This document shows positions 1 to 5,580 of a stretch of DNA of 12,210 nt, in pieces. A model generated the notes under the pieces. That model searched no databases. It was given only the letters and a program-made list of their open reading frames with translations, and was not told the DNA's origin. How positions within the stretch are numbered: the stretch's first letter is position 1; each line of letters opens with the position of its first letter. The stretch spans positions 1 through 12,210 of the forward strand of contig JAPLMO010000372.1 of assembly GCA_026386995.1 (NCBI GenBank), written 5' to 3'. The translations under genes and the position numbers were made by a program. The stretch is from Planctomycetota bacterium (GTDB lineage: Bacteria > Planctomycetota > Phycisphaerae > FEN-1346).

Positions 1-104
1 AGGGCACGTACACGATGGAGCTTTCGCACTACGAGCCTGTGCCGCCTTTCGTCCAGCAGCAAATCATCGGTTCGGCGACCAAGGCGAAGGAGGAAGACGA
101 GTAA
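1..104 (+). CDS. Elongation factor G family protein, C-terminal end (partial)
   Basis: This is the last 33 codons of a gene that enters from the left; the frame begins at position 3 and stops with TAA at 102-104. The peptide starts GTYTMELSHYEPVPPFVQQQ and ends in a charged tail, KAKEEDE. The pattern YTME-hydrophobic-x-HYEPVP is typical of the end of domain V of elongation factor G, the GTPase that drives ribosomal translocation. So little is present that a canonical FusA cannot be separated from an EF-G-like paralogue. The gene converges on ybaB, with one dyad repeat element filling the gap. The family call is fairly secure; the subtype is open. Confidence 0.8.
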   Translation, partial: GTYTMELSHYEPVPPFVQQQIIGSATKAKEEDE

Positions 105-125
105 CCGTAGGGCGTCACTTGCGAG

Positions 126-219
126 GGTGGCATGGTCACGCTGTTGCGTGACCATGTGCCTCAAACGGCGCCTGGCGCGTCACGACGACATGGTCACGCA
201 ACAGCGTGACCATGCCACC
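126..219. repeat. Paired-hairpin dyad element R1 (same family as R6)
   Basis: Two 31-bp arms (126-156 and 189-219) are perfect reverse complements around a 32-bp spacer. Each arm is itself a hairpin with an 11-bp stem, CATGGTCACGC / GCGTGACCATG, and a 4-nt loop (TGTT in one arm, AACA in the other), with GGTGG or CCACC outside. The element fills most of the gap between the converging EF-G and ybaB genes. No T-run follows on either strand, so it is not a standard intrinsic terminator, although it could still mark the 3' ends of both transcripts. A second member of the family is at 10546-10624. Confidence 0.93.
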
Positions 220-228
220 CCGCCACGG

Positions 229-564
229 CTACAGCATCGCGTCCAAGAGGCCCGGAGGCAACGGGAAGCCGCCCAGGAGTTTCGTCATGGCCTCGCGCTG
301 GAGGTCCTTGGCCCTGGCCATCGCCTGGCCGAGGGCGCCTTTGACCATCTCTTCCAGCAGGGCCACGTTTGCGGCGTCGACGGCCGCAGGGTCGATCCTC
401 AGGCTGACGAGTTCCTGCCGACCGTTGATCGCAACGGTGACCTTACCATCACCGGAAGAACCCAGAACGGTCTGGCGCTCAAGGTCGCCCTGTACCTGGG
501 CCATACGCTCCTTCAGGGAGCCGAAGTCCCGCATCATTCCGAGCATGTCACCGATACCGGTCAT
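229..564 (-). CDS. ybaB: YbaB/EbfC family nucleoid-associated protein
   Basis: A protein of 111 residues beginning MTGIGDMLGMMRDFGSLKER. Members of this family are small dimeric DNA-binding proteins of about 100-110 residues, usually encoded just after dnaX. The sequence shows the expected plan: an N-terminal helix with LKERMAQVQ, a central strand region with GDGKVTVAINGRQELVSLRI, then a long C-terminal helix (ALLEEMVKGALGQAMARAKD). The open frame extends 23 codons further upstream to 633, but that extension is Arg/Cys-rich and unlike the family, so I chose the internal ATG at 562-564; an AAAGG lies about 11 nt upstream of it, a weak ribosome site. It follows dnaX on the same strand after a 178-bp gap that holds repeat R2. 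Family assignment is strong; its precise function is only known in general terms. Confidence 0.88.
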   Translation of the reverse strand: MTGIGDMLGMMRDFGSLKERMAQVQGDLERQTVLGSSGDGKVTVAINGRQELVSLRIDPAAVDAANVALLEEMVKGALGQAMARAKDLQREAMTKLLGGFPLPPGLLDAML

Positions 565-651
565 TGCGTTGGCTGCCTTTCGCGAAAGTACCTTCGTACT
601 ACAGCGCCACTTGTGGCGTGGCAATGAACACATCCTCTTGCAGTAACCGAA

Positions 652-734
652 CTTACGCGCCGTAGCGCGGGGCCTTGTGCCCCGCGTAGGGCCGCGCGGG
701 GGATAAACCCCGCGTTACAATCTTACGCGCCGTG
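652..734. repeat. Paired-hairpin dyad element R2 between dnaX and ybaB
   Basis: A 12-bp direct repeat, CTTACGCGCCGT, flanks the element at both ends (starting about 653 and 723). Inside are two GC-rich hairpins: stem CGCGGGGC / GCCCCGCG with loop CTTGT, then stem CGCGGGG / CCCCGCG with loop GATAAA. The two hairpins are related but not identical. The element lies in the 178-bp gap between dnaX and ybaB, both transcribed leftward, so it would form part of the mRNA if they are co-transcribed. No T-run follows either stem. Confidence 0.75.
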
Positions 735-742
735 ACGCACAC

Positions 743-2116
743 CTACTCGCCCTTTCGGATGATCCGGCCATTGAAGAGGCGGACCGTCTTCTGAACGAGG
801 GGATCGTCTGCGGCGTCGGGACGGGGCTGCTCTTGCAACCTGGCGGCTTCAACGGCCGCCGCCGGGCCTACTGTCTTTTTTTTTTCGTCCGCCGCGGGCG
901 GGGGCGCCGGCCGCACGGGAGCGAGGCTGACCCCGGCCTTACGGTCGGGGCCCGCCGGCGGCGCAGCGCCGCGAAGCGACCGCTGCACGGTCTCCAGTTT
1001 TGCGAGGACCTGCGGCAGGGTCTCCATCTCGGAGGCCGCGGCCATCCGCACGAGGGCCAGTTCGGCAATCGGCCGCGGGTCAACGACCCAGCGGGCGCGG
1101 GTGCGGGCCTCGCCCAGGTATCCCATCCAGGCCACCAGCGCGGGGACGGAGAGTTTCTCGGCGGTGGCCGCAAGGGCCTTGCGGTCGGGGCCGAAAACGT
1201 CCAGCAGTTCCGCCTCCTGGCCGCAGGTCTTGACGACCAGCAGGTCCCGGACCTGGCGTATCAGTTGCTCCAGAATCACGAGGAAGTCGACGCCGCCGGC
1301 CAGCAGTTCCGCCAGGGCCGCGAGGGCCTTGCCGGTCTCCCCGGCCGCACAGGCCGAGAGGACCGCCAGCACCTTCTCGCCGGAAGCGGCGCCGACCGTC
1401 TGGCGTACGGCCTCAAGCGTGACCTGTCCGTCGCCGACGGCGATGACCTGGTCCAGAAGGGTCATGGCGTCGCGGACGCTGCCGCGCCCCGCCCTCGCGA
1501 CCGCCAAGACGGCCTCCGGCTCGGCCTTGATCTTCTCGCGCTTGAGGATGTCCTTCAGGTGCCCGGCGATGCGTTCGGTCGGGACCGCCCGGAAATCGAA
1601 CCGCTGGCACCGCGAGAGGACCGTCGCGGGCAGGCGCTCCGGCTCGGTCGTGGCGAAGATGAACTTGACGTGCTCGGGCGGCTCTTCCAAGGTCTTCAGG
1701 AGCGCGTTGAAGGCGCTCTTGGAGAGCATGTGCACTTCGTCGATGTAGTAAATCTTAAAGTGCGCTCGCGCCGGGCGGTAATGGGCGTTCTCGCGGATGA
1801 CACGGATGTCCTCGACGAGGTTGTTAGAGGCGCCGTCGATCTCCAGGACGTCCATGTCGTCACCGCGATGGATGGCCTGGCAGATGTCGCACTTGCCGCA
1901 TGGCTCGGGCGTGGGGCCCTTCTCGCAGTTCAAGGCCCGCGCGAGGATCCGCGCCATGGTGGTCTTGCCCACGCCGCGCGTCCCGGCAAAAAGGTACGCA
2001 TGGGCGACGCGGTTCTGCGAGATGGCATTCTTGAGGGCCTTGGCAATAGGCTCCTGTCCGATGACCTCGTCGAAGGTCATCGAGCGGTAGCGGCGGGCCA
2101 GAACGGTGTAGGCCAT
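743..2116 (-). CDS. dnaX: DNA polymerase III subunits gamma/tau
   Basis: A 457-residue clamp-loader ATPase that loads the sliding clamp during chromosome replication. The start MAYTVLARRYRS is the classic DnaX N-terminus. Visible motifs are the Walker A box GTRGVGKT (45-52), four zinc-binding cysteines (C64, C73, C76, C79), the Walker B motif YYIDEVH with D126/E127, a sensor-1 region FIFATTEP (152-159) and the SRC motif with arginine finger R169. The conserved AAA+ core and domain III run to about residue 365. A Pro/Ala-rich linker leads to KKK (412-414) and a 43-residue tail ending FNGRIIRKGE. The codons for residues 411-414 contain an uninterrupted run of ten A, a probable slippage site (separate entry). 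The tail is much shorter than in E. coli tau (643 residues in all). The SRP RNA gene lies upstream and ybaB downstream. Only a weak G-rich ribosome site precedes the ATG. Confidence 0.97.
   Translation of the reverse strand: MAYTVLARRYRSMTFDEVIGQEPIAKALKNAISQNRVAHAYLFAGTRGVGKTTMARILARALNCEKGPTPEPCGKCDICQAIHRGDDMDVLEIDGASNNLVEDIRVIRENAHYRPARAHFKIYYIDEVHMLSKSAFNALLKTLEEPPEHVKFIFATTEPERLPATVLSRCQRFDFRAVPTERIAGHLKDILKREKIKAEPEAVLAVARAGRGSVRDAMTLLDQVIAVGDGQVTLEAVRQTVGAASGEKVLAVLSACAAGETGKALAALAELLAGGVDFLVILEQLIRQVRDLLVVKTCGQEAELLDVFGPDRKALAATAEKLSVPALVAWMGYLGEARTRARWVVDPRPIAELALVRMAAASEMETLPQVLAKLETVQRSLRGAAPPAGPDRKAGVSLAPVRPAPPPAADEKKKTVGPAAAVEAARLQEQPRPDAADDPLVQKTVRLFNGRIIRKGE
875..885 (-). promoter_or_regulatory. 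Candidate programmed slippage/frameshift site in dnaX (A10-G)
   Basis: Read on the minus strand, the in-frame codons are GAA AAA AAA AAG ACA, giving ten consecutive A followed by G. The last seven bases, A AAA AAG, are in the same codon phase as the E. coli dnaX -1 ribosomal frameshift heptamer; an A9 run in Thermus thermophilus dnaX is a known transcriptional slippage site. A -1 shift (or one added A) reads on for 8 codons to TGA, giving about 422 residues; one lost A gives a stop after RQ, about 415 residues. A small GC stem (GGCGGC / GCCGCC, 7-nt loop, plus-strand positions 842-860) lies 14 nt downstream. The sequence is direct evidence; its activity is inferred. Confidence 0.65.
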
Positions 2117-2135
2117 AAGCGAACCCCGAACGTCA

Positions 2136-2223
2136 AATGCAGAAGGCAGAATTCAGAATGCAGAATGCAGAACCCAAGCGGCTCCGCCGCCATTCTGCAT
2201 TCTCCATTCTTCATTCTGCATTA
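2136..2223. repeat. Heptamer dyad element R3 (AATGCAG units)
   Basis: The left arm (2136-2172) is five tandem copies of a 7-bp unit, AATGCAG, two of them with one or two changes. The right arm (2191-2223) is four copies of the reverse-complement unit CATTCTG, two with one change, followed by a partial unit. Between them is a hairpin with stem GCGGC / GCCGC and loop TCC (2178-2190). The right arm touches the end of the SRP RNA closing helix and the left arm lies about 20 bp upstream of the dnaX start codon, so in a leftward transcript it would fold as a long hairpin separating the RNA from the dnaX message. That role is inferred. Confidence 0.88.
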
Positions 2224-2224
2224 T

Positions 2225-2509
2225 GAACAAGTGGCCGTGCACCCCTGGTCGACAAACGGCGTCCGTCGGGTGACGACTTCCGTGGCTCCGGCCAGATAGC
2301 CCCACGGCGCATGAGCCTTCCGACTTAGGGCTGCTGCCTTCCGGCCCTGACCCGGTTCGCCAGCGACCCATCGCATGGGATCCGACCCTCAACGCTCGGT
2401 GAGCCGCTCCCGTATGGACCCCGCAGCCTCGCAGGGGAATTCCGCCCTGCTAGAGCGGGTTGCAGGTATAGAGGACCGCTAACCCTCCGCCTAGCACGGC
2501 CACTTGTCC
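2225..2509 (-). ncRNA. ffs: Signal recognition particle RNA, large bacterial type (with Alu domain)
   Basis: The RNA scaffold of the signal recognition particle, which with Ffh targets ribosomes making membrane or exported proteins. On the minus strand the S-domain core GGGTCAGGGCCGGAAGG...CAGCAGCCC lies at plus positions 2328-2353, with the GGAA tetraloop and the CAGCAG side of the symmetric loop. The 5' part has the Alu-type segment CTGCAACCCGCTCTAGCAGG (2445-2465), preceded by GTGCTAGGCGG, as in the large Bacillus/Clostridium-type RNAs rather than short 4.5S RNA. The ends were set from a 16-bp closing helix: GGACAAGTGGCCGTGC (2509-2494) pairs with 2240-2225 with one G-U pair. Size is about 285 nt. 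The gene lies directly upstream of dnaX, as in Bacillus. Exact mature ends are not visible. Confidence 0.94.
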
Positions 2510-2560
2510 GTGTCCGGCCGCGCGCACGCAAACCGCATACCGCGCCGGACGCTGGCATGC

Positions 2561-2588
2561 AGTATACCAGCGCAATCGGACAAAGCAA
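2561..2588 (-). promoter_or_regulatory. Sigma-70-type promoter for the SRP RNA
   Basis: On the minus strand TTGCTT (2588-2583) and TATACT (2566-2561) are separated by 16 bp, and TGG just before TATACT makes an extended -10 element. Transcription would start near 2554, about 45 nt before the inferred 5' end of the RNA, implying a leader removed by processing, as is known for the Bacillus SRP RNA precursor. It may also drive dnaX and ybaB. Promoter consensus is assumed from general bacterial rules. Confidence 0.65.
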
Positions 2589-2611
2589 GCCAAGGCCGGA
2601 TTGAAGTTATG

Positions 2612-2723
2612 GCATTCAGCCCCCGCTGAATGCAGTATTTAGCCCCCGGTGAATACACCGGGGGCGGCGCGGCGACAGGCGCACCCCGCGCACCGCCCCC
2701 CGTGTATTCACGGGGGGCTAAAT
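2612..2723. repeat. Hairpin cluster R4 with compensatory stem changes
   Basis: Three hairpins in a row. The first (2612-2633) is a perfect 9-bp stem GCATTCAGC / GCTGAATGC with loop CCCC. The second (2637-2665) has stem CCCCCGGTG / CACCGGGGG with loop AATA. The third (2695-2723) is an inverted copy of the second, loop TATT, with ATTT / AAAT at the outer ends. The second and third differ at two positions that pair with each other inside each hairpin (a G-C pair in one, C-G in the other). The cluster lies between the SRP promoter and the stop codon of the kinase gene, 14 bp from the latter, and would be at the 3' end of the kinase mRNA. No T-run follows the stems. Confidence 0.88.
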
Positions 2724-2737
2724 AAGGCAGCGGCGGG

Positions 2738-4624
2738 TCACCCTTGCGGCAGGAAAAGGGCAAAGCACGCGCCGTCGCCGGGGCGGGGGATGAGCGTGAG
2801 GTCGCCGCCCATGTCGCGGGCCAGGCGCCGGCTGAGCGCCAGGCCCAGCCCGACGCCGGGGGCGGAGTTGGCGGCGTCGCGGGCAGACTTTGAGAACGGG
2901 CGGAACAGCCGCCGCGCATCGCGGGCCGAGATGCCCGGCCCGTGATCGCAGACCTTCAGGACCGCCCTGCCCCCCGCCGCCTCGGCCACGAGGTGGATGC
3001 GTTTGTCGGCCGCGCCCGCGGCGTACTTGCACGCGTTGTCGACAAGGTTGAAGAGAATCTGCTCGACGGCAGAGGGGTCGGCACGGACGGTCGCATCGGC
3101 GCCGTTTTCGGTGACCAACTCGAAGCCCGCCTGCCCGGCCCGCTCGGCCAGGCGCGGGCCGATGCGGCCGACGAGGTCCGCCAGCCCGACGGTCTCGGTG
3201 CGGCCGCGGGCCCGGCCGCGCTCCAGCCGCGCGTACGAAAGAACGTTCTCCACCAGGTGCACCAGGCGCTCGGACTCGCGCCTGAGCGTGTCGAGGTACC
3301 GCAGGCGCTTGGTATCATCGGTCACCATGCCGCCCGCGAGCATCTCGGAGTACATGCGGAACGTCGTCAGCGGGGTGCGCAGTTCGTGCGTGACGGCCGA
3401 GACGAACGCGGCCCGGCGCTCGCTCAGGGCCACGGTCCCCCAGAGCAGCACGGCCACCGCCACGCCCGCCAGCACGACGCACGCCCACGCGACGATGAGC
3501 GACAGACCCAGGGGCGACAGGCCTTCCTCGGTCTCAGGGGCCACGGCCCCGGGCACCAGGCGCACCGGCAGCGTGGCAAGGAGGCGCCCCGGCTCTTCCA
3601 TGTAGCCCTCGCGGCCCATGAGACTGCTGATGTCGCTCGATCGCCACCCGGACCGGTCCGCCGCCGTATCCGGCCGCACGGGCGCGAGGTCGGCCTGCGG
3701 CACGAGGTCCTTGACGCTCTCCAAGAGCCACTGCCGGATGGCGGGCCAGTCCAGCCACGCGCCTTGGATGTACTCGCGGCCGCCGACGGAGACGCGGCGG
3801 GCCAGGACGAGTTCGCCGCCCAGCCAGACGGCCTTCATGACACCCTCGCGCACATCGGCGAGGGCGACAAAGCGGTTTATGCCGGCATTGTTGTCGATGT
3901 TGGTGAACGGGTTGGTGAGCGTGTTGGCGGCCATCTGCTGGTAGGTCTGTGCCCGGGCCTGGTATTCCTTGATGTTCCGCTGGTTCTGCCTCTGCGCTAT
4001 CGTTCCCTGCTGCTGCGCGGGCTGATTGACCTGATCTTCCTGCTGGAAGGCGGAGTTCTGAGCGTCGTTGTTCCAATTGGCGCCCATGGTGAGGGCCGGC
4101 GCGGGCAGCGGCCTATCGGCGGGACCAGGCAGTTCCGCCGCCAGTTTCTTTAAGTCAACGAGCGGCTTCAGTTGCACCAGCAGCGCGGCGGCCGTCTCAA
4201 TCTGGTCGCGCGTGGCGTACGCCAGCAGGGGCGCCCCTTTGCCGGGGGTCTCGGCGGGGGCCTGCGGCGAAGTGAGCGCACCGTCGGGGCCGAACTGGAA
4301 GTGCAACCGGATGTACGGCGACGTCTCGACCAGGATGGGAGACGGGACGAAAAGTTCCCCCTTCCCGACCTCCCTGTTGTACATCCGCGCGTACGAGCGG
4401 TCGGGCGAGTAGAAGGCGGTGTACTCGAAGTACGGCCGCGTGGCCTCCTGCGCCACCAGCGACACCAGGGCCGACTCCATCCGCCACAGCGCCAGCCGCA
4501 CGGTCTCTTCCTGTATCGCCTGGCGGTCGAGGCGCAGCACCTGGTGGCTGGTCCAGCCGAGTGCGGCCAGGACCACCGCCAGGCAGGCGATGAACACCAA
4601 GCCGATTTGCCAGGGTCGATGCAT
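2738..4624 (-). CDS. Membrane sensor histidine kinase with Q/N-rich extracytoplasmic domain
   Basis: A 628-residue kinase expected to autophosphorylate and pass phosphate to the regulator encoded just upstream. Residues 7-25 form membrane segment 1 and about 373-397 segment 2, leaving some 345 residues outside the cytoplasm. Residues 183-251 are strikingly Gln/Asn-rich (28 of 69). The dimerisation box THELRTPLTT carries phospho-acceptor H413, only about 15 residues after the membrane, so there is no HAMP or PAS domain. The ATPase part has N530 (LVDNACKYA), DHGPGI (560-565), LFRPFSKS (573-580) and GVGLGLAL (590-597). I chose ATG at 4622-4624: it lies 2 bp after the regulator's stop, with GAAGG 6 nt upstream, whereas the in-frame TTG at 4628-4630 abuts that ribosome site. 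The signal sensed is unknown; a planctomycete-type sensor is plausible. Confidence 0.93.
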   Translation of the reverse strand: MHRPWQIGLVFIACLAVVLAALGWTSHQVLRLDRQAIQEETVRLALWRMESALVSLVAQEATRPYFEYTAFYSPDRSYARMYNREVGKGELFVPSPILVETSPYIRLHFQFGPDGALTSPQAPAETPGKGAPLLAYATRDQIETAAALLVQLKPLVDLKKLAAELPGPADRPLPAPALTMGANWNNDAQNSAFQQEDQVNQPAQQQGTIAQRQNQRNIKEYQARAQTYQQMAANTLTNPFTNIDNNAGINRFVALADVREGVMKAVWLGGELVLARRVSVGGREYIQGAWLDWPAIRQWLLESVKDLVPQADLAPVRPDTAADRSGWRSSDISSLMGREGYMEEPGRLLATLPVRLVPGAVAPETEEGLSPLGLSLIVAWACVVLAGVAVAVLLWGTVALSERRAAFVSAVTHELRTPLTTFRMYSEMLAGGMVTDDTKRLRYLDTLRRESERLVHLVENVLSYARLERGRARGRTETVGLADLVGRIGPRLAERAGQAGFELVTENGADATVRADPSAVEQILFNLVDNACKYAAGAADKRIHLVAEAAGGRAVLKVCDHGPGISARDARRLFRPFSKSARDAANSAPGVGLGLALSRRLARDMGGDLTLIPRPGDGACFALFLPQG

Positions 4625-4626
4625 TT

Positions 4627-5322
4627 TCAACCTTCACCGAACATGTAGCCGACGCCGCGCACGGTCAGGATAATCGCAGGCTCATCGGGATCGTCGTGGA
4701 GTTTTTCGCGCAGCCGCGCGATGTGCATGTCGATCGTCCGCGTATCTATGCCGCGCGGGTCCAGGCGCCAGACCCGCGTGAGGATTTCGTCGCGCGAGAT
4801 CGCGCGGCCGGGGTTGGCGGCCAGATACTTAAGGAGGGTGACCTCGCGGTCAGTGAGTTCCTCGCGTTTGCCGCCGGCCAGGCGGACCTCCCGCCGCGCC
4901 AGGTCGGCCACGCCGCCGGGGAACTTGACCTTTGCGACATCGTCCGGCCGCTCGGGGCTGCGCCTCATCACCGCCTCGATGCGGGCCAGCAGTTCCTTCA
5001 CGCTGAACGGCTTGACGATGTAGTCGTCGGCCCCGAGACGCAGGCCCTTGACGCGGTCGCGCTCTTCGCCGCGGGCCGTCAGGATGATCACCGGCAGCGT
5101 CGGGCGCGCGGCACGGACGGCCTTGAGTATCTCCAGGCCGTCCGGGCCGGGCAGAACGAGGTCCAGCAGGATGAGGTCGCACTCGGCGTCGACGGCCAGG
5201 GCCTTGCCCTTGTGGCCGTCGGGGGCCTCCAGGGGCGTGTAGCCGGCGAACTCGATGGCATCGACGATGCCCTGGCGTATGGCGGCGTCGTCTTCGACTA
5301 CCAGGATTGTGCGATTGTGCAT
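4627..5322 (-). CDS. OmpR/PhoB-family response regulator
   Basis: A 231-residue two-component regulator. The receiver domain (about 1-120) begins MHNRTILVVEDD and has the acidic pair D11/D12, phospho-acceptor D54 (LILLDLVLPG), T82 (ILTAR) and K104 (IVKPFS). The C-terminal winged helix (about 135-231) has the usual pattern LTDREVTLLKYLAANPGR, then TIDMHIARLREKL and the hairpin VRGVGYMF. The reading frame continues 24 codons further to 5394, but those codons run into repeat R5 and do not resemble the family, so the start at 5320-5322 is preferred although its ribosome site (GAGCGTGA) is weak. The kinase gene follows 2 bp after its stop, so the pair form one operon. PhoB-like by domain type only; target genes are unknown. 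Confidence 0.95.
   Translation of the reverse strand: MHNRTILVVEDDAAIRQGIVDAIEFAGYTPLEAPDGHKGKALAVDAECDLILLDLVLPGPDGLEILKAVRAARPTLPVIILTARGEERDRVKGLRLGADDYIVKPFSVKELLARIEAVMRRSPERPDDVAKVKFPGGVADLARREVRLAGGKREELTDREVTLLKYLAANPGRAISRDEILTRVWRLDPRGIDTRTIDMHIARLREKLHDDPDEPAIILTVRGVGYMFGEG
4631..4635 (-). promoter_or_regulatory. Ribosome binding site of the histidine kinase gene
   Basis: GAAGG on the minus strand inside the last codons of the response regulator gene, 6 nt before the ATG at 4624. It decides the kinase start against the upstream TTG and suggests translational coupling of the two genes. Confidence 0.75.
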
Positions 5323-5369
5323 TTTATCACGCTCGAAGATGCCCCGCACTTTGCGCGGCGGGTCTGAAG

Positions 5370-5525
5370 GGCCTGTTGCCCAACTGCCTTTCATGTAGGG
5401 TGGGTGCTATGCACCCACCATTTTAACTTTCATGTAGGGTGGGTGCTATGCACCCACCATTTTAACGTAAAGACAACAGCATTGGTGGGTGCATAGCACC
5501 CACCCTACATGTTGGGCAACATGCC
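5370..5525. repeat. Compound dyad element R5: tandem 39-bp repeat plus inverted copy
   Basis: Two identical tandem copies of a 39-bp unit (5388-5426 and 5427-5465) are followed by an inverted copy of 29 bp (5483-5511). Each copy holds a hairpin with stem GGTGGGTGC / GCACCCACC and a 3-nt loop. An outer inverted repeat of 15 bp with one mismatch (5370-5384 and 5511-5525; core GTTGCCCAAC / GTTGGGCAAC) encloses the whole. It occupies the gap between the stop of the DUF4139-like gene and the response regulator start, 48 bp from the latter, so it lies in or beside the regulator's promoter region. No coding potential. Confidence 0.9.
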
Positions 5526-5580
5526 CAGGAGACCCACCGCGCAAATGCCCAAGCCACGCCGCGGGCTCAAGACATCATAA

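Noticed and set aside
126..219. R1 as an ordinary bidirectional intrinsic terminator
   Set aside because: No T-run follows the stems on either strand, and the same family occurs inside an operon (R6).
565..633. Upstream in-frame ATG for ybaB
   Set aside because: It would add 23 Arg/Cys-rich residues not seen in the family; the internal ATG gives the usual length.
876..885. T10 run on the plus strand considered as a terminator tail
   Set aside because: It lies inside dnaX on the coding strand as A10, with no plus-strand gene or adjacent preceding hairpin to terminate.
833..2299. A 488-codon plus-strand open frame across dnaX
   Set aside because: It is antisense to dnaX, whose protein motifs are unambiguous; long antisense frames are expected in GC-rich genes.
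2942..4153. A 403-codon plus-strand open frame across the histidine kinase
   Set aside because: Low-complexity Arg/Gly-rich translation with no family pattern, antisense to a clear kinase.
4625..4630. TTG start for the histidine kinase at 4628-4630
   Set aside because: The ribosome site GAAGG would abut the TTG; the ATG two codons later has proper spacing.
5323..5394. Upstream in-frame ATG for the response regulator
   Set aside because: The extra 24 codons enter repeat R5 and do not resemble a receiver domain N-terminus.
5388..5465. Direct 39-bp repeats considered as a small CRISPR
   Set aside because: The copies are directly adjacent with no spacers, and each is a strong palindrome followed by an inverted copy.
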